A stretch of DNA of 64,000 bases from Cryptococcus deneoformans JEC21 (GCF_000091045.1 NC_006670.1:1155001-1219000), one strand, 5' to 3'; positions 1-11,857 are shown, numbered from the stretch's first letter. The notes: a model not told the origin generated them from the sequence alone. Translations and numbers: made by a program.

Positions 1-2
1 AA

Positions 3-185
3 GACGAGTTCTTCAAACATGATGTGGATTTGAACAAGCAGAGCTTCTTACAGCAATTCCAGTACGCCGTGTTTTATAGCTTTGTGAAGCTCAAGGAGCA
101 GGAAGTGAGGAATTTGACATGGATTGCAGAGTGCATAGCGCAAGATGCGAAGGATCGTGTGAATGATTATATACCAGTATTCTAG
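3..185 (+). CDS. VMA6: V-type ATPase subunit d, 3' end only
   Basis: This is the final coding exon of the V0-sector subunit d, which links the membrane proton channel to the V1 catalytic head and helps acidify the vacuole and other endomembranes. Only the last 60 codons are in the window. They carry the family's C-terminal signature: a [13 protein letters not shown] stretch, then WIAECIAQ, then the closing NDYIPVF before the stop. The reading frame enters from the left edge, so the start and upstream exons lie outside. The last 7-residue ending is nearly invariant in fungal and animal subunit d, which makes the call firm despite the short fragment. Confidence 0.9.
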   Translation, partial: DEFFKHDVDLNKQSFLQQFQYAVFYSFVKLKEQEVRNLTWIAECIAQDAKDRVNDYIPVF

Positions 186-1400
186 AAAGTTTCAAAGGGT
201 TATTATGTACTTGTTGGATTCGTCACCTCATGTTACATGGCTTAAAATCGTACAGCATTTATGGATAGAATACTGTCTATCCACGATGACACAATTATCC
301 TCTTATTCATTTACCTCTCCCATCTCGACTGCGACATCATTACAATACAGCTTTCATCGCCTACACAAAGTCTCTCATCTATTTTTTACAGATGAACTGC
401 TCAATCCAAAGATCGCAGCAAATACGAGTGTTAATCATTCAGGTATCTGCCTGTTACCCTGCCTGTGACAGCTCTCCATTCGGCTCCCCTGACTGTCTTT
501 GCGTTGAGCGGGCCAATAAAGTTGCTTTCGTTCTTCCCACATGGTCCAAGAGCATCTTTCTGCTTCTTGCGGGTCAAGTCATGAAGCACAGTATCTCCAG
601 AGGTAAGTAATTAAGTCATCAAGTAAGTTTATTATCAGGCTCTAATGGGTTAGGTCGGAATTGCCTACTAAAACCTTTTTATATACTGCATAGAGCTCCG
701 GAGAAGGAACGCTGTTTGCAGTCTGAGATGAAGCAGTGTAATTATGCAGAGGGAAGTTCGTGAGATGAGTGTATTAAATGTAAGGACCATTTTTGCACTT
801 TCAGTTCCCACCAATAGATCTCTACTATGGGATAGTTTCAATATCATAATAGTCATATGAAAGGAACGGTCTATAAATATTTGTGTCTCGAGGCTGGAGT
901 GGAAGGAATAGTGGCGCGAAGCCGATGCGCTTCTCAAGCTTGTAAAAAGGAGAGGAATCCACCATCTCCTGAAACACTTTCTTCTGCTCGAGCTCAGGCA
1001 TGACAGCTGCTGACGTATGACCCATCTCTTGACTTCTCTTTCTTTTGGCCTCTTTCCGCCCATGATTGAAAGATCTGGTGGATGACAGGTTGACAATGCT
1101 ATCTGTTTCCGGAGAACAAGTATTGCAATATACGAGAGTTGAAGCCTTATTCGTGGGAAGGGTAGGTATGGATATCCGTCGCACGGATTGCCTGATAACC
1201 GGTATTATTATTACCCTATTCTGTCGATCGACAGCCTATGTTCATTTTTTTTCCCTAGCCGGGCTACTGCCTTTATCGACTTTGTATGTTCCCCCAGACG
1301 TGCTCTATAAATTATCATCCTTATTTCCCTTCTTTGCAATACTAGCTTTAAGCGTCTGTGTCTTAGAGTATGGTGAAGGGCCATATTGATGCCGCTTGAT
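186..1400. other. Intergenic stretch with one unassigned minus-strand open frame
   Basis: No family match is visible. The only notable frame is on the minus strand from about 1184 to 825 (119 codons, ATG start). Its second half has an acidic/basic helical stretch followed by a Tyr-rich end. I see no convincing introns tying it to the small gene at 1401-1776, and it may be chance or an exon of an unrecognised gene. Confidence 0.3.
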
Positions 1401-1776
1401 CTAACTTAGTTTCTTCTTTGATGACCAAAGATTGGGCACCTTTCTTTGAAGCTCTTCCAACTTGACACGCTTCGGGACGTCCATCGCTTTTTGTTTTTGG
1501 CTGGTGGCAAATTGCTGGGATGTCCTGGGTTGGTGAGTTGGTCGTTGAGACATGGCAGTAATTCTTTGATCGCGTGGTGACAGCAGTCTCGTTGTCCGGT
1601 AACTCCTCAATCCTGGCTGCTGGGGCGTAGTGGTGGGAAGTGTAGTAAATGGCTGCGATGACGGAAATGAACATGACGCTGAAGACTACGGTCATAGCAG
1701 GCATGGAGCGACACCGGCCAGTGCTATGCATGAGCATATAAGTATCTGGGGCGGCTGGGACTAAGTCAGAGAACAT
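1401..1776 (-). CDS. Possible small single-pass membrane protein, two exons
   Basis: Reading 1776-1604 joined to 1563-1401 gives 111 residues. Residues about 28-45 form one hydrophobic segment (TVVFSVMFISVIAAIYY) followed by a Lys/Arg/Gln-rich soluble tail. I do not recognise the family. The 40-nt intron has an AG acceptor but a weak donor (GTTACC, not GTNNGT). The unspliced frame also stays open to 1363, giving 137 residues, so both the splice and the gene itself are tentative. It could be a tail-exposed mitochondrial or ER membrane protein, but the sequence alone does not say which. Confidence 0.3.
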
Positions 1777-2019
1777 GTCGACAGACTCATTACCAACATG
1801 AACTGGCGCGCTTCATCATCTGATCAGGCAATTGTCACAGTGCCCCGATATCGACACAGAAGCTTGGAGATTGTCATTCATTGATACATGGAAAGTGTCG
1901 TCCATCCTCTTCAACAGTCAGCCACATTGTAGTATATATATGCACCTCCCGACTTACAGCGAGAATATACGCAAATCTATCGGTCTATACACTACAAACC
2001 CGCTTGGCAGACACACCAT

Positions 2020-3657
2020 TCATCGTCGTCTCTTTGCTTGGTTAGGGTTCTTACGCCCGTGGCCAATTGAAGGCATGTTATGTCCACCAGAGCGACCCTT
2101 TCCGGACATACCTACTGTGATCATCTCGGGCAACCACTGTACCAGCTGTGAGCTAGAGGCAAAGCGGGAGAAGAATGATGACACTCACGTCAGGGTCATT
2201 CCAACCTTCCAAAGCGCCCTTAGCCGCCTTCCTTTCTTCTTTCTCCTTTTTAATTCTATCTCCCCTCATTGCATCCTGCCATTCCCTCTGATCTTCTCTC
2301 AAAATTAAGCCGCTTCCCCCCTTTTGCTGACCCTTGGCTCTGCCCATCTTAGGGTCCGGGATGGAATAGATGGTACCTCTAGTGCGGTATTGGAAGTTCT
2401 GCTTGAGATGCACTCTTTGTTCACCAGTTTTAGCGGATGTTGAAACGGAAGTACGAAGAAGCGTAGCATTGCCGCATGATGGACAGAATCGTTTGCTAGG
2501 ATCCTTGCAAACTCTATCACAGAATCAGACATGTTCAAGATAAAGCAAAGTTACTAACTCACTTAAAACAGGCATGGCATCTTAATACCCAACTCTTCAC
2601 CTTTCCAATCTTTTTACCGCCTTCGCCAACCAATCCCAATCGCATTCCCAACAATATATTCTGCACAGCATAATCACCGGTCATACATGCAACGGCCGGA
2701 GGCTTGGCTGTTGATCCAGAAGGAGTGATAAGACCCAGATCTCGAGACCGATGGGTGCTGAGATTTGTGGGGTTGATCCATTCGCCCTCGGATTCAGGAT
2801 CCTCTGCATGGGCAGAAGCTGGGACTGAGGTCTGGGTATGGGACCGGTTGGTGGTGGAAACATCATTTACTGAAAGCTCGCTTTTCGTTGAAGGTTCAAT
2901 AATAATTTGGCTCAAAGACTGAATCGCCTCTTCCACTTCAACATCCTCCTCCTCGGGCTTTCCTTCCTTTTCGTTTTTGTTCTCTTGGACCTCCTCATCT
3001 TTCTTTTCCGCCTGCTTGGTGTCCTTCTCCTTCTCCTTCCCCTTGGCACTAGGCTTCTTCGCTTGAGGGGGCTCAGTCCTAATCCTCTTGACACCGTTCA
3101 CCATCACTTCATACTGATAAGTCAAAGCGGCAACGGACAAATCAGTTTGTGAAAGTACCGCAAAGTCACCAGTCTTCTTCGCAAAAGCAGTGACTGTATG
3201 TTCGTCAGCACACAGTAAATCATGAATAATCAACAAAGTACCCACCCTGGGCCATGGCTTCAGCAGTAGGTGACTCGACCTTGACATTGACCCCAGTCAA
3301 CGCAAGCCTCTCCCAATGCTCCCTAGCTTTAGGATCTCTCAGTTCCGCAAGAACCATCGGGGTCGTATGGAAGCTCGTAGCGAGATGGCGAAGCGGCGTC
3401 AAAGACAACAGAGGTCCAGCATCAAGGATCAAATGCTGAATGACTTTTCGGTCTTCGCTCGAAATAGGGGCCTCGATGGTAGAACTGGACGCCTGTGCAA
3501 GAGCTTCGGGTTGAGATTCTAGCTCTTGAGACTCTTCAGCGGCAGGAGCCGGTAATGCCTCAAAAGCTTCGGGGAAGACTTGTTTGGAGGCAGTCATTGA
3601 GATTACCTTGGGAGTGTCCGCTGTGGGTTTTGCGATGGCGCTATATGAGAGAACCAT
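2020..3657 (-). CDS. NOB1: 20S pre-rRNA site-D endonuclease NOB1 (PIN domain + zinc ribbon)
   Basis: NOB1 cleaves 20S pre-rRNA to 18S at site D during late 40S maturation. Exons: 3657-3246, 3193-2563, 2513-2189 and 2136-2020. The N-terminal PIN domain shows the acidic LILDAG motif and a conserved LAELRDP helix; its second half continues in exon 2 (FAVLSQTDLSVAALTY). A long charged linker follows. The zinc ribbon spans the exon 2/3 junction as CHACFKVC...FCPSCG, two CxxC knuckles. The C-terminus ends in the basic NPNQAKRRR typical of the family. I chose the ATG at 3657; an in-frame ATG at 3720 would add 21 residues that do not look conserved. Its start lies 314 bp from the divergent LEU2 start, so the two probably share a promoter region. 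Confidence 0.93.
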
Positions 3658-3971
3658 TTTGCTGAACTTTTTGACGAAGAGTTGTTGTAAACAATCTTTC
3701 TCGGCGGCCAAAAAAAGCAAGAGGACATGGAAAGTGGAGTGAAATCTTTTTCTGGGCGTGATTACCTAGAATCTGGCCCAATTCCAGAATGAAGTCGGGA
3801 TATTGCCGGATATTTTGCTGGGATTTTTCGCCCGAAAAGAAGGAATTCGAGTCGGCCGAAGGAAGCCGAAACTTGGTCCACGGCCTGGAGAAAGTGACCC
3901 TTCAAAAAGCTCTGACTCAGTCCATACATTGTCTTCCATTTTCATAATCATCTCAAGTCATACTTAATAAA

Positions 3972-5401
3972 ATGGCCGACAAGACGTGGGTGCTCTAAAA
4001 ATGAATGTCAAGGCATAGCTGACGTCACGCAGCTTTAAGATCACTGTTCTCCCTGGTGACGGTATCGGTACGCGCTCCTCACCTGATTCAAGCCCTTCTC
4101 AATGATGAGTGCTGATCACCAGATAGGCCCCGAGGTTGTTGCCGAAGCTGTCCGAGTTCTCGAGACTATTGTCAATCATTCTGATCTCAAGCTTGATCTC
4201 AAATCATACGACTTCGGTGGCGCCGCCATTGATAACCATGGAGTTCCCCTTCCTGACGAGACCCTCAAGGCTTGTAAGGAGGCCGATGCCGTTTTGATGG
4301 GTGCGTGTGACTTCCTAGCAATCAGGATTAAAAGCTAAACAGCATGAAAAGGTTCCGTCGGTGGTCCCAAATGGGGTGTTGGTCCTGTCCGTCCCGAGCA
4401 GGGTATCCTCAAGCTCCGAAAGGAGCTTGGCCTTTATGCCAACATCCGTCCCGCCAATTTTGCTTCCGAGAGCTTGCTCAAACGGTCTCCTTTGAAGGAA
4501 GACACTGCCAGGGGTACCGACATTATTGTTCTCCGTGAGCTGATCGGCGGTATCTGTGAGTATCCGAATGCGCCGAACTTGGAGAGCGGCACCTACTGAC
4601 ACTTAAATAGACTTTGGTGAGCGACAGGAGACCAATGATGAGGGTGTCGCCTGGGATCAATGTATTTACTCCAAGCCTGAAATTGAACGTATTACGAGAG
4701 TCGCTGCTCAGATCGCTCTGGCTGCCGAACCTCCTCTCCCCATTACTTCAGTCGACAAGGCCAATGTTCTTGCTACTTCTCGACTCTGGCGAAAGACAGT
4801 CTCTGAGCTCATGGCCAAGGAGTATCCTCAGCTCAAACTTGAGCACCAGCTCGTCGATTCTGCCGCCATGATCATGATCGCCAACCCCAGGAAGCTTAAC
4901 GGTGTCCTCTTAACTGAGAATATGTTTGGTGACATGTGAGTTTTGTCTATGGTTACTAAGTATCGATGTTGAGTCTGTGTAGTCTTTCTGACGAAAGCTC
5001 CGTCATCCCCGGCTCCCTTGGTCTCCTCCCTTCTGCGTCTCTCGCCGGTGCCCCCGACGCTAAGTCTACCACCATGGGTCTCTATGAGCCGTACGTCCAT
5101 TTTTCCTTTTCTTACATACCCCAACTGACCACTCTGCAGTATCCACGGTTCCGCTCCTGACATTGCCGGTCAAGGCATCGCCAATCCCATCGGTACCATC
5201 CTCTCCGCCGCCATGATGCTCCGGTACTCTCTCGGTAAGGGCAGAGAAGCCGCCCTCATCGAACAGGCTGTGCAGAAGGTTCTTGACAGTGCCGAATCCG
5301 GCGGTTTCGACTATCGAACGAAGGATTTGGGTGGCCAGAGGAGCACGAAGGAGGTGGGTGATAAAGTTGTCGAGGTGTTGAAGGGTCTTTTGGGTGCTTA
5401 A
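3972..5401 (+). CDS. LEU2: 3-isopropylmalate dehydrogenase
   Basis: This enzyme oxidatively decarboxylates 3-isopropylmalate to 2-ketoisocaproate, the third step of leucine biosynthesis, using NAD+. Seven exons (3972-3985, 4033-4067, 4127-4300, 4352-4555, 4611-4935, 4983-5090, 5140-5401) give 373 residues, the usual family length. Visible signatures are the N-terminal GDGIGPEV, the GGPKWG loop, the substrate-binding [15 protein letters not shown] region, and the [18 protein letters not shown] metal/NAD-binding segment. The 14-nt first exon holds only the first few codons. LEU2 is divergent from NOB1 and only 320 bp upstream of the tRNA-editing gene on the same strand. Confidence 0.95.
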
Positions 5402-5721
5402 AGTAGCAGGCGGCGAGTTCTGCACTAACGATAGCATATGCATATAACTATGAATCTGTACTATGTTCCCTTGTCATTACCTTGTACTTGATATCGCAAA
5501 ACTAGTCCAATTATAGCTTCATTGGAAAGCCGGCTAAGAGCGGTGAGTGCAGACATAGATAAAAGTCTCCGTTGCGTCGGCCAAATGCGACGAGCCGAGA
5601 TAGAGGGCTATCGCAAAATCTTGATCCACATCATAAACCAGCATTATCGTCGGGTAAATTCTTTATTTTCCCCCTTTCCTCTACGTATCGTTGCACATAT
5701 AAGTTTTTGATTACTGCCAAA

Positions 5722-7530
5722 ATGACCTGTACTATCCATCCTTCTCTTCCAGAGACGGATACGCATAAGGATTACGCTCGATTTTACTTTGATACGACCA
5801 ATGTGCCCGATAAACGTATCGTCGGTCTGTTGGCATGTCAGCGTGAGTTCCATCCGAGGTCTTTTGTAAGCAGATTACGCTTAATGAGCGACAATGGATA
5901 GGTGACCCACTTCTCCGCATCCTTCGAACGAAAGTGCATGCTGCTCGGGAGGCCGACATAACCTCACCTCCGCCTCCCAAGGGCAAGGCGAAGCAAAAGA
6001 AGGGTGCTGCTTTTACTTCCGAACAGAATGTGGCTTTAAAAGAAGAGAGCAAGGGTAAGCTGTGGGAGGTTGAGTTGCTCGACACTATCATATTTCCCGA
6101 AGGTACGCTCAAGCCCTGCAACGCGAATAATAAAGTTCAAACTCAGCTGGGGTCTTGCAGGAGGAGGTCAACCTTCAGACACTGGTGTCATGCGCCTTTT
6201 AGATCCTAATGGGGGTGTCAGCCACACATTTCCCATTGAAATGTGTTTGCGTCGGAAGCTCGACAGTGTCCACCTTATCAGGATCCCTTCTGGTATAGAA
6301 ATAGACTTGCGGGAAGGCAGGGAAGTCGAGGTCGAAGCCGATTGGGATAGGAGAATAGATCAAGTGGGTATTACAAGCATAGAGAATGGAATATAATGGC
6401 ATCCCCTAACGACTTTGACAGATGTCTATCCATACCTCGCAACACCTCTTGTCTGCCATCCTTGAAACCCATCTTTCACTCCCCACTCTCTCTTGGTCCA
6501 TGCAACCCTACCCATCCATTGAACCGGCTTACGTTGAGCTGCCCAGAGCGCTTACACCCGAAGAAGCAATGGGGATTGAGCGTCTCTGTGGAGAAGCCAT
6601 TAAACAATGCAAAAAAATTTGGGTGGATTTTACTATTCAAGGTGACGATGTTGGGAAAGAAAACATCGGCGCGGGGTCAGTCGGTACAAGAGAGATGAGA
6701 GGCTTGCCCAAGGATTACGACGGTGTACGTGCGCATAGAACATTCTCAGGAATACTCCGGCGAGTTACTAATTGTGTCTCTGATAGGGCGTCATTCGACA
6801 CATCAACATTCAGGACACTGATCGTAACGCCTGCTGTGGTACTCAGTCTCCAAACACATCTCTTCTATCACTCCTACATGTCATTCCCCCAACTCTTTCC
6901 AACTCGTCGAAGCCGTCTCCAACTAAGCTTTACTTCTTGTCTGGCCCCCGAGCCATCCTCGCTTTGCAACAGGCATCTCGCACCCTTTCTGCTGCGGCAA
7001 AGGCGGTCGGATACGGCAGAGCTGACCTGGTGGAGAGGCTTGAGAGAGCAGAAGTAGCCAGGAAGGATACGGCGGACAGCCTTAAAGGCTTAAGAACAGA
7101 GCTGGCCAAGCTCGTCGGCGAACAGGCCGTCAAGGCAGGAAAAGAAGGGAAATCAGTTACACTAGTCGAGCGCGAAGAGAAGGGCACTCATGACTTTGAC
7201 TGGCTAGGTCTGGTAGGCGCAACATATCTCGAGTCCTTTAGCGCTTCTGGGCAGAATACAGACGGAAAAACGCCCCCTAGCCCACTCATCATCCTGACTT
7301 CCTCCATTACGCCTGCCTCTACTACCAGCCAGACACTCCTTCTGATCCAATCACCAGACAATGACCTGGCCAAGTACGTCAATGAGAAAATCAAGACAGC
7401 TCTTGCAGGGAGGGTAAAGGGTGGTGGTGCTAGAGGAAGGTACATGAGCAAGATCGACGGCAAATGGGGCAAAATAGAAAAAGACGCTTTGGCGAAGGTC
7501 ATCGACGATCTGAGAGCTGACAGGGTCTGA
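5722..7530 (+). CDS. Alanyl-tRNA editing protein, AlaX/AARSD1 type
   Basis: Free-standing relative of the AlaRS editing domain; known members hydrolyse Ser-tRNA(Ala) in the cytosol. Five exons (5722-5842, 5902-6102, 6161-6363, 6422-6724, 6787-7530) give 523 residues. Visible are the beta-barrel GGGQPSDTG motif of the tRNA_SAD family, the zinc motif HTSQH (His179, His183) and the distal CCGT motif (Cys292). The fourth zinc ligand, normally His in CCGTH, reads Gln (Q296) here, with no splice that would restore it. The C-terminal third carries a helical, Lys/Glu-rich region and a DHHA1-like end with GGGARGR. Metal binding may therefore use three ligands or a substitute residue. Confidence 0.88.
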
Positions 7531-7882
7531 TATAATAAAAGCGTAATGCATTGTGTCCCAACGAGGACATGTCAGTAAAAGAAATGAGGTTCAGCGGTGT
7601 TATGAACGATGTAGTAGCAGTACCCGTAGCAAAGAATATCCACCGGCTAAATCCGATAGCCGAAGTTGTCACGAGACGCCAAACCATCGCGTGTGTCGAT
7701 CACATTGTTCGTTGTCGTCCGCGGTGTCAGTTGAATAGCTGTATGGAGAGTCGAAGCATGTATAACTTGTTCTTTATACCACAACATCATGTACATTACT
7801 AGAGCGAGGATGATGCTACCCAAAGCACATGCCTGCAGCCGTCTTTTGTGCTCCTCCTCTCGTCTGGTGAGCTCGCGCGAAG
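7531..7882. other. Short intergenic region with an opposing membrane-like frame
   Basis: A minus-strand frame (7916-7647) without an ATG start encodes a charged stretch followed by a hydrophobic segment (CALGSIILALVMYMMLWY). It overlaps the first exon of the dehydrogenase downstream by about 34 nt. No intron supplies a start codon, so I do not call it a gene. The rest holds no recognisable element. Confidence 0.3.
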
Positions 7883-10256
7883 ATGAATCGTTCAAATAGG
7901 CACAAAGCTCACACAACGAGTTTGCAGGGTACTAGGAGACGCTACTCGTCTTACAATACAGCTGTCGCCGGCCTAACTGAAGCGCAAGAAGAGGTTTGTC
8001 TACACATCCTTCTCCCAGGTCTGGGATAGAATAAGCAAATGACGCATTGGCATCAATCTAGTTCCGAAGTGTCGTTCAACATTTCGCTCAGAAAGAGATC
8101 GCCCCAAGAGCGGCTGAAATCGACCGGACCAACAAGCTCCCGCAGGTATGTACATCATTACAAGATTAAAAACATTACTAACATGGAGGCAGGACATATT
8201 TCCAAAACTCGGCGAAATGGGCTTGCTCGGCGTGACGGTACCTGAGAGATGGGGAGGACTAGGGCTGGGCTACTTAGAGCATACCATTGCCATGGAAGGC
8301 AAGAGACTTATACGATCAAGAGGAAGTTCATATGCTGAAACTTATGATAGAAATCAGTCGAGCATCAGCCAGTGTGGCTCTCAGTTACGGGGTGGGCAAT
8401 ACAAAGTTAGCCTCATTGACAGACAGCTCATACCAATGCTTAGGCACATTCAAACCTCTTAGTCAATCAGCTAGTGAGATGGGGTAGTAGGTATTCTTAA
8501 CCTTCTCTCTCCGTCTTGTGCTAATTTCTTTAACCTCAGCTGAGAAGCAATTGAGCAAGTACCTTCCACCCCTTCTTACTGGCAAGCACATCGGGTCGTT
8601 GGCAATGTCAGAGCCCAATGCCGGGTCAGACGTAGTGTCCATGCGCACCAGTGCAACCAGGAGTGATGAAGGAGAAGGCTGGATTATGAATGGCAGTAAA
8701 TGCTGGTAGGTGACATCGCCCGACTGGTTCTTTGTATTTGGATAGATGAACTCACGTCAATAAGACAGGATCACTAATGCCCCAGTCTCGTCCACCTTCC
8801 TCATTTATGCCAAGTCAGACACCAATGTGGCCCCTTCCAAAGGGATGACTGCTTTTCTGGTGGAGAAAGGCTGGAAAGGATTTGAAGTGGGCGAAGGCTT
8901 GGACAAATTTGGAGTAAGCCTAAAAATGAGATTGGAGGGATATTTTGTTGATTAGCACTTCCAGATGCGCGGATCTCCCACGGCAGAGCTGTTTTTTGAC
9001 AATGTCAAGATCCCAGAAGGTAGGACTTGCATGGGCGCGGAAAGTTCGTTCAGCTGATCATAAACAGAAAACGTGCTAGGTAAAGTGGGAAATGGGGCTT
9101 TAGTATTGATGTCTGGGCTTGATCTTGAGCGATTGGTGTTAAGTGGCGGGCCGTTAGGGTCAGTTCTCCCCTTCATTGGACAAAAAAGTCAGCGGAAGAT
9201 TGACGATGAACCGAAGCATCATGCAAGCTGCCCTAGACATGGCTTTAGAATATACTCACGAGCGAAAACAGTTTGGCAAACAGATAGGAACCTTCCAATT
9301 AATGCAAGGGAAGCTCGCTGGTACGTCTTGTCGCTCGAAAGATGTTTTTCTGGGTGGTGCTGATGCACTCAAGCGTAGATATGTACACCAAGCTGAGTGC
9401 CTCTCGTGCGTATGTATACGCCGTTGCTCGCGCTTGCGATGCAGGGATGATTTCTCGCAGAGTGAGTGGACTGTACCAATCGATACCAATCGATCCTGGC
9501 AGCCGTCGTTGGCCGTATCCTTGATCTTTGACTTCTGTCATTCGGAAACGGGTATCAAATTATGTTACTGTTGTACACATCTTGTCCGTTACTGTACCGA
9601 AAATCTCGCACGGACTCATAGCCAAGCCGTCCTACGTAAATAATATTCTGTATGACTAGTTTCCGGCTCAGAGAGCCTAGAGACAAGACAGAAATAGAGA
9701 GTACTGAGGGTTCTTTCTAGTAGTGGAAAAATTATTCGGAAATCAATCGCTGACGAGCACGTCAGGATTGCGCTGGCGCTATTCTTTATTCTTCGGATAG
9801 AGCTGTTGAAGTAGCTATCGAAGCACAACAATGTCTGGTAAGTGCATGGTAGAACTCCGAATTTACTTCACCCTTTATCAGAGAGATCATGGTGCTGACA
9901 ACATCCGAATCAATAGGGAGGCAATGGTTACATCAACGGTGAGTGATAGGTTGTTCAAAGACATTTTCGCCATTACTTGCTTGTATTCGTTCTCGAAATT
10001 ATTCGGAATCCTTCTTTTTTTTAATAACGCAACGAAGCGCAAGTCGCGTCTCATCAACTTTACCTCACTCTGCTGCATACATTTTAAGCCGTCTTCTTGC
10101 TGACTCTGCATTGCCATTTGTTGGTGGGTCCATGTAGACTATCCCGCGGGTCGTCTTGTACGGGACAGCAGACTATACACGGTCGGTGCCGGTACGCAAG
10201 AAATTCGGAGGATGCTGATTGGAAGAGAGTTCAACGAGGCGTTAAGCGGGTTGTAA
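7883..10256 (+). CDS. IVD: Isovaleryl-CoA dehydrogenase, mitochondrial
   Basis: FAD enzyme of leucine breakdown: isovaleryl-CoA to 3-methylcrotonyl-CoA, electrons going to ETF. Fourteen exons: 7883-7993, 8062-8145, 8193-8298, 8351-8391, 8444-8486, 8540-8705, 8769-8913, 8965-9019, 9068-9158, 9217-9320, 9379-9461, 9766-9837, 9917-9938, 10138-10256; 413 residues. The N-terminus is Arg/Ser-rich with RRRYSSYN, a matrix-targeting type. Landmarks: [30 protein letters not shown], the catalytic Glu271 in [30 protein letters not shown] and [17 protein letters not shown]. Odd points: intron 3 has a GC-AG border, intron 11 is 304 nt, and exon 13 is only 22 nt. ETF-QO, the acceptor end of this electron route, lies 21 kb to the right. 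Confidence 0.92.
9475..9494. repeat. Perfect 10-bp tandem duplication inside IVD intron 11
   Basis: ACCAATCGAT occurs twice head to tail just after the donor of the unusually long intron 11. It contains ATCGAT, a palindromic core. No function can be read from it. Confidence 0.6.
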
Positions 10257-10794
10257 TAAAAAGGTCAAGTAGAATAAAAATACGTATCAACCGTTTATTT
10301 AGTGCTTCTTGCCCGCTGCTGAAGGGTGGTGGAGCCGACGCGAGTTGGGGCGGAGCCGTTCTTGCCGCGGAAATAGCATCCGCAATCCGAATTAATTGCT
10401 AACAAACCAAATCGACTGTGTATGTAATTCAGTTCGGAATTAATTAGAATCTTTCAAAAGGGGATGATGTGCTTATAGGGCTTACTAATATGGACTGCAT
10501 GTGATCAGACATTTTGTTTGAGCATGTCCATCCTTGGCCTATGCAGCTCTTTCGCCAGTGTCCGTACCGCTCCGAAGACATGCCAAACGTTCCCGTAAAC
10601 CACCGACCGACGCGATATGTATATGACGCCGTGCGATGAGATTTCGGAGTGACCAAGTTAACTTCCCAACGACTTATAATACTTGCTTTTTAGAGAACGC
10701 CCCACATCCCAATCCTTCTTCAATCTCATCGTCTGTCATCCCCTCCACACTTTAGCTTTTCCATACAAACAAACAACAGCAGCACCGGTTCATT
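10257..10794. other. Intergenic region between IVD and RCF2
   Basis: No coding frame of note. The 3' part (about 10680-10794) is pyrimidine-rich and leads into the RCF2 start, as expected of a promoter/5' leader. Confidence 0.5.
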
Positions 10795-11732
10795 ATGAAG
10801 GTGAGTAGGCAAGGTTTTCAAGGATATTTCAACGTTCATCGAGTTTCCTAACGGTTCGTTACGGTAGATCGTCAGTCAAGATGATGTCCGTGGCTATAAC
10901 GATGCCACCATTGTAGGCGGTATCAAGGGTGCCTTCCTCGCCGCCGCTATTTGCATCCCCGGTCATATGTTTCTCATGAAGCGCTCTCCGTATATTCGAG
11001 CTTTGCCCCTGCCCTTGAAGGCTCTCGGTCATGTCACCATCACTGTGCCTTGTATCTCTATCGCCGCCGAAAAGGGTGGTGAGGCATACAATCGAGCTCA
11101 ATACTCTGGTGTCGGTCAGAGGGAAATCGATTGGGAACTTCAAATTCGGAACGAGAAGTGGGAAAAAATGTCCAAGCTGGAAAAAGCTGGTGACTGGGCG
11201 GCTAGACACAAGTACGGTATCATTGGAGGAGGGTAAGTATTTGCAGAGTCGTTCTGTTGCTTTATGCAGCGCTGATATTACATTAGATGGGCTGCGTCTA
11301 TGGCATTGGCTTTCGGCATTGTTGCCAGGAATCCTTATCAGTCAACGTCGCAAAAGGTTGTTCAGGCTCGTATGTGGGCCCAAGGTACGCTTTGCTTATT
11401 AAGGAATTGTCTTGGAAGGACTTGACCGACATGTTTCTAGGCCTTACGGTTGCACTTCTTGTTGGTTCTGCCATGGCCACCGGTCTTGGTGCCAGTAACA
11501 GTTCGACGCCTGTTGAGTCTGCCGACCACTCTTGGCGCCGCATGCTTGGTGAGTACCAGCCGCTTGAACCGAACACCCAGAGTTGAGGCTGAACTTTTCT
11601 ATTTACTTAGAACACGATGAACACCTAACACCCGAAGAGCGTGCCCAATTACGAGACACCAGAGACCCCACCACCGCTAAGGAGATTCAAAAGGCGGTTT
11701 CTCAGAGGAAAGCTGCCGCTGCTCAAGCCTGA
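10795..11732 (+). CDS. RCF2: Respiratory supercomplex factor 2-like HIG1-domain protein
   Basis: Rcf2 is an inner-membrane protein associated with cytochrome c oxidase and III-IV supercomplexes. Five exons (10795-10800, 10868-11232, 11287-11384, 11441-11548, 11611-11732) give 232 residues. The N-terminus starts MKIVSQDDV, close to the Rcf2 family start. Two hydrophobic segments occupy the N-terminal half. The HIG1 domain follows: GGGWAASMALAF, then RNPYQSTSQKVVQARMWAQ, then a second helix LTVALLVGSAMATGLGA. The tail is charged. The first exon is only six nucleotides (ATG AAG). The QKVVQARMxAQ motif is diagnostic of HIG1. Confidence 0.88.
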
Positions 11733-11857
11733 ATACGGCTGAATGGCTATTGACTTATAGGAGGGAGAACGGGAGCGGGCGCGTGTTTCATGTCTTCATA
11801 CTGTAATATATGTGCGTGCAACTTAATCCATCATCGGGCATTATCAATCATGCATCT

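Noticed and set aside
1832..2308. 158-codon plus-strand frame
   Set aside because: Runs antisense to the last two NOB1 exons, which are confirmed by the NPNQAKRRR ending.
7647..7916. Minus-strand frame with a hydrophobic segment overlapping IVD exon 1
   Set aside because: It has no ATG, no intron that would bring one, and its 5' part lies over the first IVD exon. Treated as chance.
9461..9765. Apparent C-terminal truncation of IVD after ISRR
   Set aside because: The missing [15 protein letters not shown] and GAGTQEIRR segments are present farther right in three exons, so the gene is intact with a long intron.
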